64,000 nt of DNA, taken from assembly GCA_039000515.1 (NCBI GenBank), contig JBCFYV010000100.1, positions 28,570,421 through 28,634,420 of the forward strand, in the 5' to 3' direction. The notes under the pieces were generated by a model. The model did no database searches and was not told the origin of the DNA. It saw nothing but the letters and a program-made list of their open reading frames with translations. Positions 22,650 to 35,555 of the stretch are shown here, one piece after another. The position numbers and the translations under genes are program-made. Every line of letters begins with the position of its first letter. The stretch's first letter is position 1. This DNA comes from Timema cristinae. Its lineage: Eukaryota > Arthropoda > Insecta > Phasmatodea > Timematidae.

Positions 22650-22885
22650 AGGTATTTATAGGGAACTTTTTGAACCGACTGATTATAACAGTGCACGATT
22701 TATTAAACAACTTATATGATATAGAATAGATACAACATTCAGCCTCCAGACGTTACTCATCACTGTGAAAGGGGGAAACCCACATTTCACCAACGATACA
22801 TTTTTCTGTCAAGCCAGGAATCGAACCCGGGACACTTAGCTAAGTAAAAGACACTCCACCAGCTGAGCTAAGATGCCAGACTTAA
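22650..22885 (-). mobile_element. SINE family C with tRNA-Lys-like head
   Basis: On the minus strand the head reads TGGCATCTTAGCTCAGCTGG, with a CTTTTAC loop like a UUU anticodon and B box CGGGTTCGATTCC. The stems do not pair as in a working tRNA, so this is not a tRNA gene. The 3' part (AACCGACTGATTATAACAGT) recurs at 55418-55642, which defines the family. Confidence 0.68.
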
Positions 22886-23079
22886 ATAAATTAGAACTAA
22901 CGTATGTTATTTACCACACTGGACTGTGTTCTAAGACATGTTAGAACTTTAACACAAAATCGAGACAGCTATTATTTGCAAACCAAGAGCAGAAAATGTT
23001 CTAGAAACGAGGTCAAGATAAAATTGGGAAAGGCATGCATTTCTGGATCTTACAGTAGCCGTCTTACGGTTTTTTTTAG

Positions 23080-23380
23080 TATGTCCACTCGTGAAGATGC
23101 CCCCCTCTTCCCCCCCCCCCTTCCTTTCGCCCAATCCGAAACAGAGCTAAAAGACGAAACTCCATAGAGCTCCAAGTCCACCAGGACCCGTGTACGTTAT
23201 GTCGACCGCAGCTTCTAGAGATAATATAAATTCTTCGGCTTCTTTTGTGTCTGCCCCGCTCTCTATTCCGCATTGTTCTCTCTTTCATTCCTTTCTCTAT
23301 TCCGCTAAACATTCCGCTTCATTCCTTTCTTCACCTCGTTCTACCCTTAACTTCCAGCTATTTCTCCCTATTTTTTCCAT
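23080..23380. other. Pyrimidine-rich stretch with imperfect short repeats
   Basis: It contains a C-rich tract (about 23101-23120) and repeats of CTCTATTCCGC and CATTCCTTTCT. Several overlapping open frames arise from this composition. No gene is supported. Confidence 0.5.
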
Positions 23381-23912
23381 CTAGAAATCAATTACGCCCA
23401 CAAGATTGGAAAGTGTATAACATTTCTTAGAACCTAGTGGCATTTCAGAGCAACAATATATCTATTTACTAAAATAGAACGAGTTTTTTTGGAATGATAT
23501 ATTTAGCTTAGTGAACGAATTGGTGTTGTATTTTAGTTTTTATAAGGATTACTTTTTTTAAAAGTAGAACAGTTGTTTATAACATAGGTATGGATCGAAA
23601 AAAGCAGTCCAATTTTCACAGTATAAGGCCTTTAGCTTACAGCTAAAAAAGTTACTAGATCTATTTTCACGTATCTATACGTCTAATCATGTGGGTCTGT
23701 AGGTCACTTTAAATAGATAATATCAATACATCTAAGTAACACTAATAAAAGAGTAACATTTTATCAATCTGGCTACAGTATTTTCTAAATGCACTTTCCT
23801 ATGATAATATGTAGTTGTGTTTTACTAGTGACGTTGACAGTCTAACAATAAACATAATAGCCATTGATGTCTAGGTCGAGGTTTAAATCTCAGCCTTGCA
23901 CATCGGGGTTTG

Positions 23913-24435
23913 CTTTCCTCATGTGATCTACCACTGTCGTTTCCTCACGTGATCTACCACTGTCGTTTCCTCACGTGGTCTACCACTGTCGTTTCCTCAT
24001 GTGATCTACCACTGTCGTTTCCTCACATGATCTACCACTGTCGTTTCCTCACGTGATCTAGCACTGTCGTTTCCTCACGTGATCTACCACTGTCGTTTCC
24101 TCACGTGGTCTACCACTGTCATTTCCTCACGTGATCTACCACTGTCGTTTCCTCACGTGATCTACCACTGTCGTTTCCTCACGTGGTCTACCACTGTCGT
24201 TTCCTCACGTGATCTACCACTGTCGTTTCCTCACGTGATCTACCACTGTCGTTTCCTCATGTGATCTACCACTGTCGTTTCCTCACATGATCTACCACTG
24301 TCGTTTCCTCACGTGATCTACACTGTCGTTTCCTCACGTGATCTACCACTGTCGTTTCCTCACGTGATCTACCACTGTCGTTTCCTCACGTGATCTACCA
24401 CTGTCGTTTCCTCACGTGATCTACCACTGTCGTTG
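23913..24435. repeat. 26-bp minisatellite, about 20 copies, with an E-box in most units
   Basis: The unit is TTTCCTCACGTGATCTACCA then CTGTCG. Variants are mostly CACGTG against CATGTG or CACATG, and GATC against GGTC. Most units contain CACGTG, the core bound by many bHLH proteins. The 61-codon frame through it is a by-product. Confidence 0.95.
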
Positions 24436-25480
24436 TCTCACCCAATATTCGTGCTAATATTGGAGCACTTATATTATACCACCCATTCTTAATTAAAACA
24501 ATGTGCCAAAATTAATAAAAAATATTTTAAAAATGATGTTTTTTTAATAATCTTTGAGTGTGTTAACATTTTCAATGCATTGATCTTGGAAGCCGCTGAC
24601 GCAGCGATCTGGCTTCAAATCACGGCCGTGTATAGGCCACTAAAAGAGTCTTTTTATGAGGTTGTGAACGTATTTCCAATAAATTACTTCTTTTCTATTT
24701 ACAGTTTATACTAAATTTCGGTCAGCGAGTAGATATATACGATTGTCAGGCCACATGACTTAAAAATATAATGTTTTGTGTCATTTTCTGGAATTACTTC
24801 TTTATTCTAAGTGAATACTCCTTTTCATACTTCTCCTACAACCACTCAATGTCATGTTAATAAGAAAGAGGGGAAAGAAAACTACGAAACTAAAAAATTA
24901 CTGTATTAGAGGAAGGCAAAATCTAGAGAGATTTTTTTAACCAAGACTAGTCTCATAGCTGTGGAAGTGGAAATTTGCTTAAAAATTCGTTGAAAACGAG
25001 CTAATGTTAAATTTTCAAACATTTTTTTCTATAAATAAAATGATCAAACTGTAAGGTTGTAATGGGAAAATAGCCCGGTTTGAATCATTATACTTTATGT
25101 TGGTGTGAAACATATTTTGAAATAACGCATCGTGGAATTAAATATTTCGTTAGAGTTCAACGTCTGCGCGGCAATATCACGCTTACCGAGATGGTCACCT
25201 TAAGTCGCTAATAAGCCTCACACATCACCATACAAAACATTCAATGCCTAAGTATTTTCCTACTGAAATGGCAATTTCAAATTGGATTATTTATGTTTTG
25301 TTTTTCTATCGCATCTCATTAGCGATTCGGGCTATAAGAATATATATTATCTGGTACCTAAACCTGTATTTTACAGGAAGCTTATGAGCATTTGATAAAA
25401 TAAATAGTCTGATTATTAATATACAATGACTATGACATAATTAATTAAATAATTGACATGGAATAAATTAACAGAATGGC
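24436..25480. other. AT-rich stretch with no supported gene
   Basis: I see no element or convincing frame here. Confidence 0.4.
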
Positions 25481-25489
25481 TTCCCAAAG

Positions 25490-28480
25490 GGCCCCATGGT
25501 TCACCAAGCTATGCCACCGGAAGTTGTATAATATTTTCATTGTTTTGTCACTCCTGTATAGGCGATAGCTTTTCCTTCGATATATAGCAGCAATGCAATA
25601 GCAGAGCTATGAGTCCTCCTTAAGTTAATCTTTACGTAATGGGCTTTTAATTTTTTTTTCGTTTTTTTTTTTCGTCTAGCCTCTACCAAATTAAAAATTT
25701 CTACAATATCAAAATTACTATTTATATTTTCTTAGCTATTTTTATGACCCCCAATCTTTCCTCCATTTCTCAGACATATATTTGTTACTATCAGACCTTT
25801 TGAATTTTATTTTATCTGGGGTGATCCTATTTACCGAGGTGGCAAATTTAAATTGTCTTCCGACCTAAAAAGTAGATTTCCTAATACGTTTAGAGAAATT
25901 AGAAGCTACTTGGTCTTCCCCCAACCCATTTTGGTTTCCACATTTCCATTTTGAAATTAAGACTTATTTAGCTATTTGATACGTAGGCTTACCTGAATAA
26001 TTTCAGTTTTCAACCCCACCAACAATATTGTTCTACATTATGTAATGTCCCAAATTGTGAACCCTATGTTGTTTCGAAAAGGAAGGAATAGATTGCCATT
26101 TTGAAATTTTATTTCTATTTTATATTTTAAATTCGGGAATTCTCTTTATTTTATAATATTATTTTAATTATTAATTTTTCATTTAATAATATTTAATCCC
26201 TCCAGACACTTTAAAAGTCATATTTATTTTATATTAAATGTGCTTACTGGATGCGTCGGATGATGAAACACAGGTAATAAGTAGCTGATACAGCAACGAG
26301 TTTTCGTTCTAAGAGAAATACACATTTTCTTCAATACAGAGCGGTCGCATTGTCTAGTCAACCGGAAAGCTAGGATATAAACTACATCCACGTGATAGGT
26401 AAAAATTGTCAGGCCACCTGGGTGCAATCGACAATGACATCAGAATTTGAGAAAAAGATGCGAGGAAGAAACGAACTCTCACTAATACCCGAGGACAGAC
26501 GCGCGGTGACCAGTGACGTGGCAAGACGTGTGTATTGCGTCGTCTCATTATTTTAAAAATGATATAGTTGTTATAGTAATGATATAGTATGTGTGTTGAC
26601 CAGCGTAGAAACGGGTCAGTTGTATAAGCTGAAATTGTTAATGATTACAGTACTAACATATAAAAGAATATGTTCCAAAAATAAATCAATATAAAAGTCA
26701 TCAAGGTATACTTATTGTATAAGTGGGAATTTCCTTATATGATAATCACGTAGATATGAGAAGCCGAGCTAGCCAGGGACAAATATCAAAATTAGAAGTC
26801 GTATTTGCTAGTTCTCCAGTTGTTGCCCAAATAAGGGGCATTGCATCGTAGTAGGTGGAAGAGGAGGAGTTCTTCAATTGGTGCCCAACTAAGGGGCATT
26901 ACATCGTCGTAGGTGGAAGAGGGGGAGTTCTTCAATTGGTGCAAACAGTGGGGTCTTCATCATATGAGTAGTTCTAAGAACTCTTAAATTTGGCTACCCA
27001 ACGAGCCAACGAGGGGCCTATAGGTAGAACTTTTCAATTGACGCCCAACGAGGGGCTTTTCTATGAACTCTACAGTTAGTTGTATCAATTTCAAGCTCTT
27101 ACATTTCCGGTTTTCAATTTTAAAATCTATTTACTCAATCATCATTCAGTTATTTTACAAATCTCAATATTATTCCATATACTTATTTTTTTATTGATTT
27201 GGAAAATTTGGAGAACCCATTTTTAAATATAAAGTTTTGAGTATTTTTGATTGTTTGGGGTGATCGTCCTAAACGGCTTGCAAGTATTTAAATTTGCCAC
27301 CACAGTTAGAAACATATTTTATAAGTTTTTTTAAATTTTGTATGTCCTTCAATCCAGAGCTTAATTTTAAAATTTTTAAAAATCCATGCTTTTCCAGTTA
27401 TTTGCCAAATATGTATTTTATAGCATAATAAAAATATTTCTTCTTTAACTATGGAAATTTTTTCACATGCCCCATTTCATTAACTCTACACCCATCATCC
27501 CATTTTGTAATTTAAATTTTTGTATTTATTTTACCCTCCCACTAATTTATATTTTTTACCTCGCCGATAAATGGTTGAAAATTTTAGTTTTGAAATATTT
27601 AAGCTGTGACCCTTTCCTTATCCCTATTTTGAATTTTAAATCTTTAATTTCTATTGGTTATTTGGGTTGGAAATTTTGTATTTATTAAAAATTTCAATGT
27701 TATACCGTACTTATCAAAAAGGTTTGCTTACAATTTTTAAGAGGATTTCTTTCATTTTTTTAAAATTTAAGAATGCTCAGATATTAATTATTGTTTGGGG
27801 TGGTACTTACACTTTACCGGCAAATTAAATCTTTTATTACACTCATAAATAATTTATTCTTTTAGATTTGGCAATTTGGAAACCACAACTTCCTGATCCA
27901 TTTCATCATCCTTCACTTATAAAGATAAAATATTTAGCATAATTTTGTTATTTGGAATGCTCCTCCTACTTTACCAAAAAACTTTGTTTTCTACCGTTCC
28001 TAAAAATATTTTCTAATTATTTGCTTCCCCTCCCATCTCCTATCTTCCATTCGGGTACTAAATTGAAGGTTAGTTGATTCAAATTTCAAAAAAATTGATG
28101 ACAATCTTGTTTGCCAGACTTAAAAACCCCAGATAGGAATTGTTTTGGAAATTAAGGTGGAAATAACATTTTTTGAAACATTTGATAGAATTAAGGTAAG
28201 TCTGCCGATTAGAATTTCGAAAAAAATTACAACATGAATGTGTTTAACTATGGAAATCGAATTTCAGCTCAATCGGACAGACATGATTTTGTTGCGCATA
28301 AAATAAGCATAGGTACTGATTCAACCCCTTCTCGAATTTTTCGGCTTTAGGATTTTTCACATCGTCCTTAAATTCCCAGAAAGCTCCATGCCAAATTTCA
28401 TCCTTCTAGCCCATCGGAAAATAAGAAAAAATTCTATAGAAGGAAAAACAAACAGAAACGCCATTGATGTTGTATTATAG
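25490..28480. repeat. Diverged long repeat, copy 1
   Basis: Phrases such as CCTCTACCAAATTAAAAATTT, TTTGGGGTGATC followed by a pyrimidine-rich gap, CTACC-CAC--AAAAAGTAG and GGAATTTTGAAACCC recur here (near 25810, 27253 and 27792). They recur again at 37255-39420, and on the opposite strand at 43530-44100. The ending (TCCATGCCAAATTTCATCCT) is also repeat-like. No protein is readable. A primer-site ladder at 26817-27060 lies inside. Confidence 0.5.
26817..27060 (+). repeat. Second ladder of primer-binding-site-like motifs
   Basis: Units of TTCAATTGGTGCCCAACTAA-type sequence, each ending GGGGC, recur at about 26817, 26877, 26935, 26990 and 27036. The last (TGACGCCCAACGAGGGGC) matches 16 of 18 positions of a tRNA-Lys primer site. 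A shared spacer (GTAGGTGGAAGAGG) repeats between the first units. Confidence 0.6.
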
Positions 28481-28491
28481 ATTACATTAAT

Positions 28492-28655
28492 AAGGTTGTA
28501 ATGAGTAAGGTAGAGTTATAGAGGAAATGTACCGGTATTTGTGAGAATGGTTAGTGGAAACTCGACCGGAATTCGAACACAGATCTACCCGTCACCATCA
28601 ATCCAGTCTAATGCAAAAGTGATGCGTTTGACCATGTTCACTGATGCTGGTAGTT
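28492..28655 (-). mobile_element. Degraded SINE family A
   Basis: Body and B box (CGGAATTCGAACACAG on the plus strand) are visible; the 3' end is poor. Confidence 0.6.
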
Positions 28656-29374
28656 AATATGTTTACATATTGATTGATCATTTAAAACACATACGTGGGT
28701 TTTTAGCCTGTCCTTTGCAATATTTTATGTTAATTTGCATTATTTTACCATCTGGTGTCTGAATTTCTCTTTGTTTGTAGTAAAATCTAGTATTTACTGG
28801 TTGAGTTATATAAACTAGCTAGCCAAGTATAATAATCACAAACAAAAGCTATATAACTATATGCATTAATCGGTAAAGAAATTTGGAAACCACAGTATTA
28901 AAATCAATTATCAAACTCTAGCTTGAGGGGGGGGGGGAAGTTCCACTACTCCCTTACGCCTTAGATTAAAAGTTCTGGATATTCTACGCTTAAATATTTA
29001 AAGTCTTATTTTCCTTGAAACAAATAAATTATTACGTTTTAAGTTTTTATTTTAAAATATTATCATTGACTGAACGTCTACTTTATTAGTAAGGTGTTTA
29101 TTGTATGTTGGATGACAACCTTATTATTGAAATACCTTGTTATTGTTGGCCCTAATAAATGGTGTTTTCTAGGTGCAGTATTGCAAACAGTTGATTTACA
29201 AAATCGAGAAATTTAATACTAGTTGTTTTTTGTTATATTGTGACTTTTATGTGCATTTTGCAATTTTTTTCAAGTGTTTACTAATTTAAAGGATAAATTA
29301 GCTGGGGTGTTTAAAGTTTTTGATAATTAAGTTCAATACCAAGGATATTAACTAATTAAGATAGGGATGAAGAA

Positions 29375-29510
29375 GGTTGTTTATAGGAAGTGCAGAAGAA
29401 CTAACTTGGATAAGAAAAAAAAACCAGTGGAAGTCCACTACTAGTGTACCCAGCCGGGATCTAGTCAACTGCAATTAAGTGCAATGATAGTCTAACGGCT
29501 ACGTGTTCCC
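29375..29510 (-). mobile_element. Strongly degraded SINE family A
   Basis: Weak matches to the body and to the CCCAGCCGGGATCTAGTC segment. Confidence 0.4.
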
Positions 29511-29540
29511 TGTGTCCGTTTAAGGTGGGGATGTAGTCAG

Positions 29541-29824
29541 GCGAGAAAATCTCAGCATTTTTGCAGTTTTTATAGCAAAACGTTCTGGTCATGAAAATAA
29601 AATATTGTTGCAGAAGAAAAATATAGATTAATTTTCTTCACATGGTGATATCAACATATGTTGAATATATGTCATGAACATATTAGAATTTGATTTTTTT
29701 TTAAATGAGGAGAGAAAGTTGTCATTAAATTCCAGGACACCCTGATAGAGGAGAAATAATTTATTTATTTTGACCAAAACATGTTTTTCTATGAAAATTG
29801 TAAAAAAAACTGGCATTTTCTCGC
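29541..29824. mobile_element. Foldback MITE-like element, copy 1
   Basis: Its two ends are imperfect inverted repeats about 65 bp long. The left begins GCGAGAAAATCTCAGCATTT; the inverted right begins GCGAGAAAATGCCAGTTTTT. Both continue through TTTTYATAG, AAAAC and TGGTCA. A related element with the same arms lies at 47825-48150. It has no coding capacity, and the target duplication is unclear. Confidence 0.6.
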
Positions 29825-30024
29825 GTTTCCAATATCCCCCACCTTTACTTGTGAGGTTTATCCTTTCTGTGCTCTTGCCCTGGTTACCTGCATCTCTAAC
29901 CCCCTACTGTTCCATCTCTTTCACCCCTTACCCTCCGTCGGTCCGTATTCTGTCCGCCCGTCTGTCTGTCTGTCAAGAGTAATACTCACGTCACTAGCAC
30001 ATGTTCTCTAGCGATGTTCATCTG

Positions 30025-30956
30025 TCACCTAGCAGATCCTCGTGAGACTGCTATACACGACTGGGCCAGAGAAAGATGAGTCGAGGAAGGGAGATATTAG
30101 AAAATATCAGGTGGTGGGGAACTTGAGATGTACTTTGGAAATTGGTGGAAGGGGTGGTTTTGTAAAGGGAAGGGGGATATCAATCGTACGAGTAGTGACG
30201 TCATTTCATTATGGTGCTTCAACAGACGTTGGATTAATACAGTGGAATAGACCCAGACAGGTTGTTTCTTGTAGTAACCAATTATTTTCTTTAAAAGCTC
30301 CAAAGCTTTCCTTGGGTATAGATCCTTTTTTTGTATTTAATAATTTTATGAAAATAGTAATTAGATTAAATCTACTTGCTGCATGAGTATTATAACGAGT
30401 TATGGTCAGACACAGACTCTAAATAACGGACTGGCTAAGAATGATTTATTCACCGTGTGGTTTAAAATTAACCCTAACAATTTTAAAATCAAATATTGGA
30501 TACAATTAAGTCAAATGATTTACTAAAATTCCAACATCTATGTATGTACATATTTAAAGATTGAACAAGCCTTTTATTTAGCACAGTTTATTAAATGTTT
30601 ACTTAAATTTTATCAAGTTAAATAACTTTATAAAATTCTTAATCATCGATTAGGCATTGATTGCTCTAAATTTTTAGATAATTTAACGGACTATTTTAGC
30701 TTAGATTAATTTATTTAAATTATATTTAAACTTTAATATAATTTTTTTGAACATATTGTTTTTTTTCTTTCAAATACTTTACAATTTTTAAGATATCTTA
30801 CCAAGATATTTTGGTTCCCATATACTAAAGTTTAAAATTTTGTAATTTAAGATCATAGAATATAGTTTTACCTCTTTACTCCAAACATGAAACTTTAACG
30901 TCATGATGAAATACGTTTAAAACAAATTATGCATACAAAAAAAGTAATAATAATAC
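30025..30956. other. No supported gene; one 114-codon frame judged chance
   Basis: The frame at 30042-30386 (plus) ends in an AT-rich translation and shows no domain. The rest is AT-rich. Confidence 0.4.
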
Positions 30957-31186
30957 TTACCACAGCGTCTTACTACCCATTCGAGCTATACGCTTAAGTA
31001 CTACTTACGCTAATGGATTGGGAATTGGGAAGGTTGAATATAGAGGAAGTGAACCTTATTTGCGTGAAGGGATAATGGAAAACCATTTAGGGAAAATCTG
31101 GGATTTGAACCTTGATCTTACCGTCCTCGGCAATCTAATTCAACACGAAATTAGTGCTGTAGATAACCACGCCACCAAGGCGGGTC
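30957..31186 (-). mobile_element. SINE family A, moderately diverged
   Basis: It runs from CCACAGCGTCTTACTACCCA to the tRNA-like 5' end CACGCCACCAAGGCGGG. I see no clear target duplication. Confidence 0.85.
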
Positions 31187-31479
31187 AAGAAAAAAGATTC
31201 CACTTAGTTCACCCTCAACGGATTAAATATTTATTTTAAATGATATTAGAAATAAAAAGATCACGAAATAAAATCCTTAATATGCTAGTGAAAATTGGTA
31301 ACTGGAACTTCTAGTTGCGTTAATTTTTAAGTCTTTAATATGATATTTGGACATGAAACGTGTATTTTTATAACCAATGCTTTATCTATTCTAGACACAA
31401 CATAGCCTAAACTAGACAACATAAAATCTAATATTAAAAAAACTTAAATCTAGTCTATTTTTTATTTTATTGTGACAGG

Positions 31480-31650
31480 GAGGTCTAAGTTCCAATCACA
31501 GCAGGTTTTACTGAGGCTGGTTTTTCTTAAATCGTTTCCCACATTCCCTCTATGAAAATGTGGTACATTAAAAATTTACCTTCCTCTGCCTCACTCCATT
31601 TGAACAGTTAAAATACGTAAGGACCAGATGGGTGGTAAGACACGATAATA
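31480..31650 (+). mobile_element. Degraded SINE family A
   Basis: Forward copy from a weak B box (AGTTCCAATCACAG), through TTTCCCACATTCCCTCTATG, to GGTGGTAAGACACGATAATA. Confidence 0.65.
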
Positions 31651-32196
31651 AAAGAAAAGCTAACGAATGTAATATCAAATCAAATCAGAAGAATATTTTT
31701 AAATATACATAAGATAGATATGTGTTTAGAAAAATCGATATCCTAAAAAAAAAAATCTTATTAAAAAAGGCGTTATTTATAAATGATTAGCATGACAACA
31801 ATTCAATATACTAAGTGCTTCATTGAGGAGCTAAAGAGGGAAACCTTTTCATTCATTACCTGCCACATTTGACATGACTGAAGCAATGAAACATTAATTA
31901 TAGCGTTCCCAAACCGACTTCTCTTCTCATTAGCAATTGCTTACAACCTCCTGGCTCGCCTCTTGAGAGAAGAGGCAGTAATTATTGTCAAGGTTTGTGG
32001 TATTAAGAGCGCTAAATAGCTAATGTATCTTGATTATAAAGGAGTCAATTATTATAATTAAAGTTATTTTGGTTGCAGTAGAAAACGTGTACTGTTTGAA
32101 CTTGTACAATCACATATTATATTCATACATTATGATTGTGTTCATTTCTTTCAGAGATTCGCAAAAAAATAATATTCCAAGATTTCAGCCCACAAT

Positions 32197-32462
32197 CGAG
32201 CTATACTGAGCGGCCGCCGTCTGGTGGCAAAGATAGTGCCATCTTATGCTGGTAGAGGGCGTCATGTGGTCATGTGTTCATTTTTTTTAGGCCATAGCTG
32301 CTCTTTTTTTTATTCAAATAGCTCCTAATTTGTGCTTGCGAGGCTGATGCTGACATCGTTATAGACCATTGATTCACATAAAAATCTGGAAGCGCTGAGG
32401 ATCAAACCCGAGACCTAAATATCCGTAGCCAGGTACCTGATCATTAGACCTCACACGCCATA
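32197..32462 (-). mobile_element. SINE family D
   Basis: On the plus strand it starts GAGCTATACTGAGCGGCCGC and ends with the complement of a tRNA-like head (GGATCAAACCCGAGACC B box, then CATTAGACC). The same pattern recurs at 58585-58837 and 61561-61852. Confidence 0.68.
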
Positions 32463-32628
32463 CTAAGCAGCCATCAATTTGAGAGATTTTTAGAAGCCTC
32501 CCTAGATATATAAAAACAGTCGTATTATTTGACCTATAACATTAAATGTCAAATTGTATATCGACATTTAAATATTAGGTTTCTCTCTCTTCATATTCAA
32601 AGGTACCACTCTATTCTGCAGTATGGTG

Positions 32629-32630
<2 letters not shown>

Positions 32631-32660
<30 letters not shown>
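32631..32660. repeat. (CT)n microsatellite
   Basis: A TCTCTC run of about 30 bp. Confidence 0.95.
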
Positions 32661-32661
<1 letters not shown>

Positions 32662-32663
<2 letters not shown>

Positions 32664-33350
32664 CCATGTTCAGCAGCTCACCCATTACTCTCTCACACTT
32701 GACTGAGTGACTAAGATAACAACTTGGCTGGCCACTTATTGTTATAAAAATCCCGTTTTAAATATAAATATGTCTAGAAATGTTGTGGTGTGTTTATATG
32801 TAAATATTTTCGATTCTATATTTAATTATTTATTTATCATCATCGTTATAACTTCAATATTGCGATTGGTTTTCTGCGGCTCTTCCCTTTGTCTATCCTG
32901 AGCCAATTATTTCTTACATCTTTGTACCTTCTTCTGCCAACATCATCAGCTATCTAATTAATTTGCTCCATGCTTGGTTTTCCTCTTGAATGTCTGTCTC
33001 TCTTCCACATCTCTTCTAGTTAATTATTTAATTTTAATGTATTTATTTATTCTGGCGAAATCTTACAGTTACCAAATGATTTATAGTGAATAGTATTTTT
33101 AATATTAATGTTTTTAAATCTAAAATAAGTAACTTTATGAACGAAAATATTAATAGAATTAATCTTAAAACTAAACAATCATAAATGTCAAAATTATCAA
33201 CTAAACTTACAAATTATTTTTATCTAAATCATAAATACTATCTTATTCATATATCATTGCTAGCTTAATAAATCATTCACACCACAATGTTTATTAGTTA
33301 TTTAACTGTATATAATTACAAACAATTGATTTTAGAATAATCATTATTAT
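32662..33350. other. AT-rich stretch with no supported gene
   Basis: I see nothing defendable here; a 64-codon frame at 32707 is hydrophobic by composition. Confidence 0.4.
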
Positions 33351-33351
33351 A

Positions 33352-33782
33352 TAGTAGGGCTCCCAAATCCACGGGTAATACGTTCCTAGATCAACCGTGG
33401 TTACGTGAAACCACGGATAATACCGAACTATTATATAACGTGATATTCATGTAACATACATACGGTAAAGATTCATTGATTAATTACTTACAGTTAGGCA
33501 TTACCAACATTAAATAAAATATATAATAAGATATATTTTACACCACGGGTACTTTCTATTCTCCATTGCACCGATCACATTATTATTATTATTATTTTTA
33601 TTATTATTATTAGATGACGACGCCGGTGATATGAGAGCACAATGCACACGATGAGAGATGAAATGGGGTGATGGTGTAGGCATTGTGACTAATAAACAAT
33701 TTTTTTTATTTGATTAAAAATAAGTAAAATTTGGCAGTATTAAACCGCGGATACTGAATCAGTGGGTACGGGGGTCCTACTG
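33352..33782. mobile_element. Tigger/pogo-like MITE
   Basis: The left end TAGTAGGGCTCCCAAATCCA and the inverted right end CAGTAGGACCCCCGTACCCA agree over most positions. Both lead into ACCGCGG/ACCACGG-type blocks, a pattern known from TcMar-Tigger elements such as MER2. TA precedes the left end; TG, not TA, follows the right end. It carries an (ATT)n run and no transposase. Confidence 0.6.
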
Positions 33783-34396
33783 TGCATACAAATATTAACT
33801 TTGGCTTCATAGCTACTCAAGAGAAAGTCTCGAAGCTAAGCTATTATTTCATAAATGTTGATAATTATTTCTTGAATGCATTTATGGTGTTATCAGGTAG
33901 CTCATTCTATGCCCGTGAGGTCGCTAAAATGTAGGACTGTGAGTAGGATTGGTATTTGTGTAAAGGTAAACAGAACGGAAGAGTTACTTGCACGTGTATT
34001 TAGCCAATGTTTTTTTTTATGTGAGATGAATCCTTGATCAAGGAAATTAGTTCAGAATTTTTAAGACTAATGTATGGGTGTAAAATGAAAGTCATTCTTT
34101 TAGTCTTAGCCATTCAGGATTTTTAAAGTATAGGTATATGTGTTCGAAGTATCTAAGATTGTAAATGTAGATAACACCTGTAAGCGTTGGAGTCGAATAG
34201 ATATCAGATAATTGTATACACTGTCATAAGAGTAAAAATGAGGTATCAGACTTGTTCGTACAAGTATAGCTTAAATTTAGATGGTAAGGAACTTTCAAAA
34301 CCTCTGATAGTGTGTATTAAGGCCTAGATTTTTTTTTTCAAGCATAGGAAAAATTTAGTGTTTTAAATAAAATATTATAATATTCTTTAATAAATT

Positions 34397-34447
<51 letters not shown>

Positions 34448-34887
34448 GTATCTTTACAAAGCCATACATTGGATTCAAGTAATTAGAGTGTATTTTAAAA
34501 TCATTAGGTGGAATATTCGTTTAGAGTAAGGCGTTTTTTTTATTGTTTACTCTTCTTTCACACAACATTTGTTATGAATGACAGATAAAAATATATAGTG
34601 AATACTTAATTCTGAAAGCTGCATCATGACTTGCCATTAGTGTCAAAATAGTTTTTGTTATCCCGGGCAATGGATGTCTAGTGATGAGCCTTGTCTAAAT
34701 GGGTGCCTGTTTATCACACAGACCAGCTACCATTTCGTTAAATAGTTGGGTGGGAAATAGAACACTATTTGAACTCAAGTAAATCATTATATTTTAAGTC
34801 GATTTAAAAACCTTGATTGTTCACTTCCTTTGAATCTATCTTACTTTTTTAGCTAAATATATAGGCTGTATATATATTTTTTATCAC
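33783..34887. other. AT-rich stretch with an (AT)n microsatellite
   Basis: The (AT)n run spans about 34394-34446. No gene is supported. Confidence 0.5.
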
Positions 34888-35060
34888 CGCGTCTTACTAG
34901 CTGTTCAGGTTACAAGCGTATGTACAAACTACGCTAGAGAGTTATGGATAAGGAGGGTTGGATTTAGAGGCAGTGTACCCACATTTTCATGGAAATCAGT
35001 ATCTCAGTACACCAGGCCGAGATTCAAACCCCGATACCCTGTCATTAGCAGTCTAGTCTA
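34888..35060 (-). mobile_element. Degraded SINE family A
   Basis: It begins CACCGCGTCTTACTAGCTGT. A body deletion follows TTTTCATGG, and the B box region is GAGATTCAAACCCCG. Confidence 0.68.
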
Positions 35061-35171
35061 TTTCTTGAGTAACGGACCTTAATATTCTTTGCTGAAATTG
35101 TATATTATTTTATGGGCACTTTCACTTTACAGAACAGGAGTAAGGGAAAGTAAGTTATATTTATATAAAAA

Positions 35172-35325
35172 TGTGCCAATATTTGCGTGGAGGTAGAATA
35201 GAAAGCCATTTGTGAGAAAAACACTCGGTGCACCTATTTTGGATTTGAATTCCGACCTTCTCGTCACTCTAAAACCAGATAAAGTTGAAGCCCTATCGTA
35301 CGTGTTCACTAACGCAGGTTAAACC
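35172..35325 (-). mobile_element. Degraded SINE family A
   Basis: Body (ATTTGCGTGGAGGTAGAATA) and B box region (TTTGAATTCCGACC) are present; the 3' end is missing. Confidence 0.58.
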
Positions 35326-35397
35326 TAATGTTGTTTACAAAACCTTATAAATTCGTATATAATTTATTTTTTAAATATATAAGTTTATATGGTCATT

Positions 35398-35555
35398 TTC
35401 GCATCATGTCTTAGTAACCGATCGAGCTTAATGAATTTCGCTAATGTGATAGGGATTAGTAACATCTAATCTAAATAATATTTACTTGCACTTGAACGGA
35501 GTGGAATTAGTAAAAAACGCCACCACTGTCACTGGATAGTTAGACCACACCCGCT
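35398..35555 (-). mobile_element. Strongly degraded SINE family A
   Basis: It starts GCATCATGTCTTAGTAACCG; internal matches are weak. Confidence 0.45.

Noticed and set aside
22800..22880. Functional tRNA-Lys gene
   Set aside because: Promoter boxes and a CTTTTAC loop are present but the stems do not pair, and it is joined to a SINE tail.
30042..30386. 114-codon plus-strand frame
   Set aside because: No domain or splice context is visible; composition changes abruptly and a minus-strand frame overlaps it.
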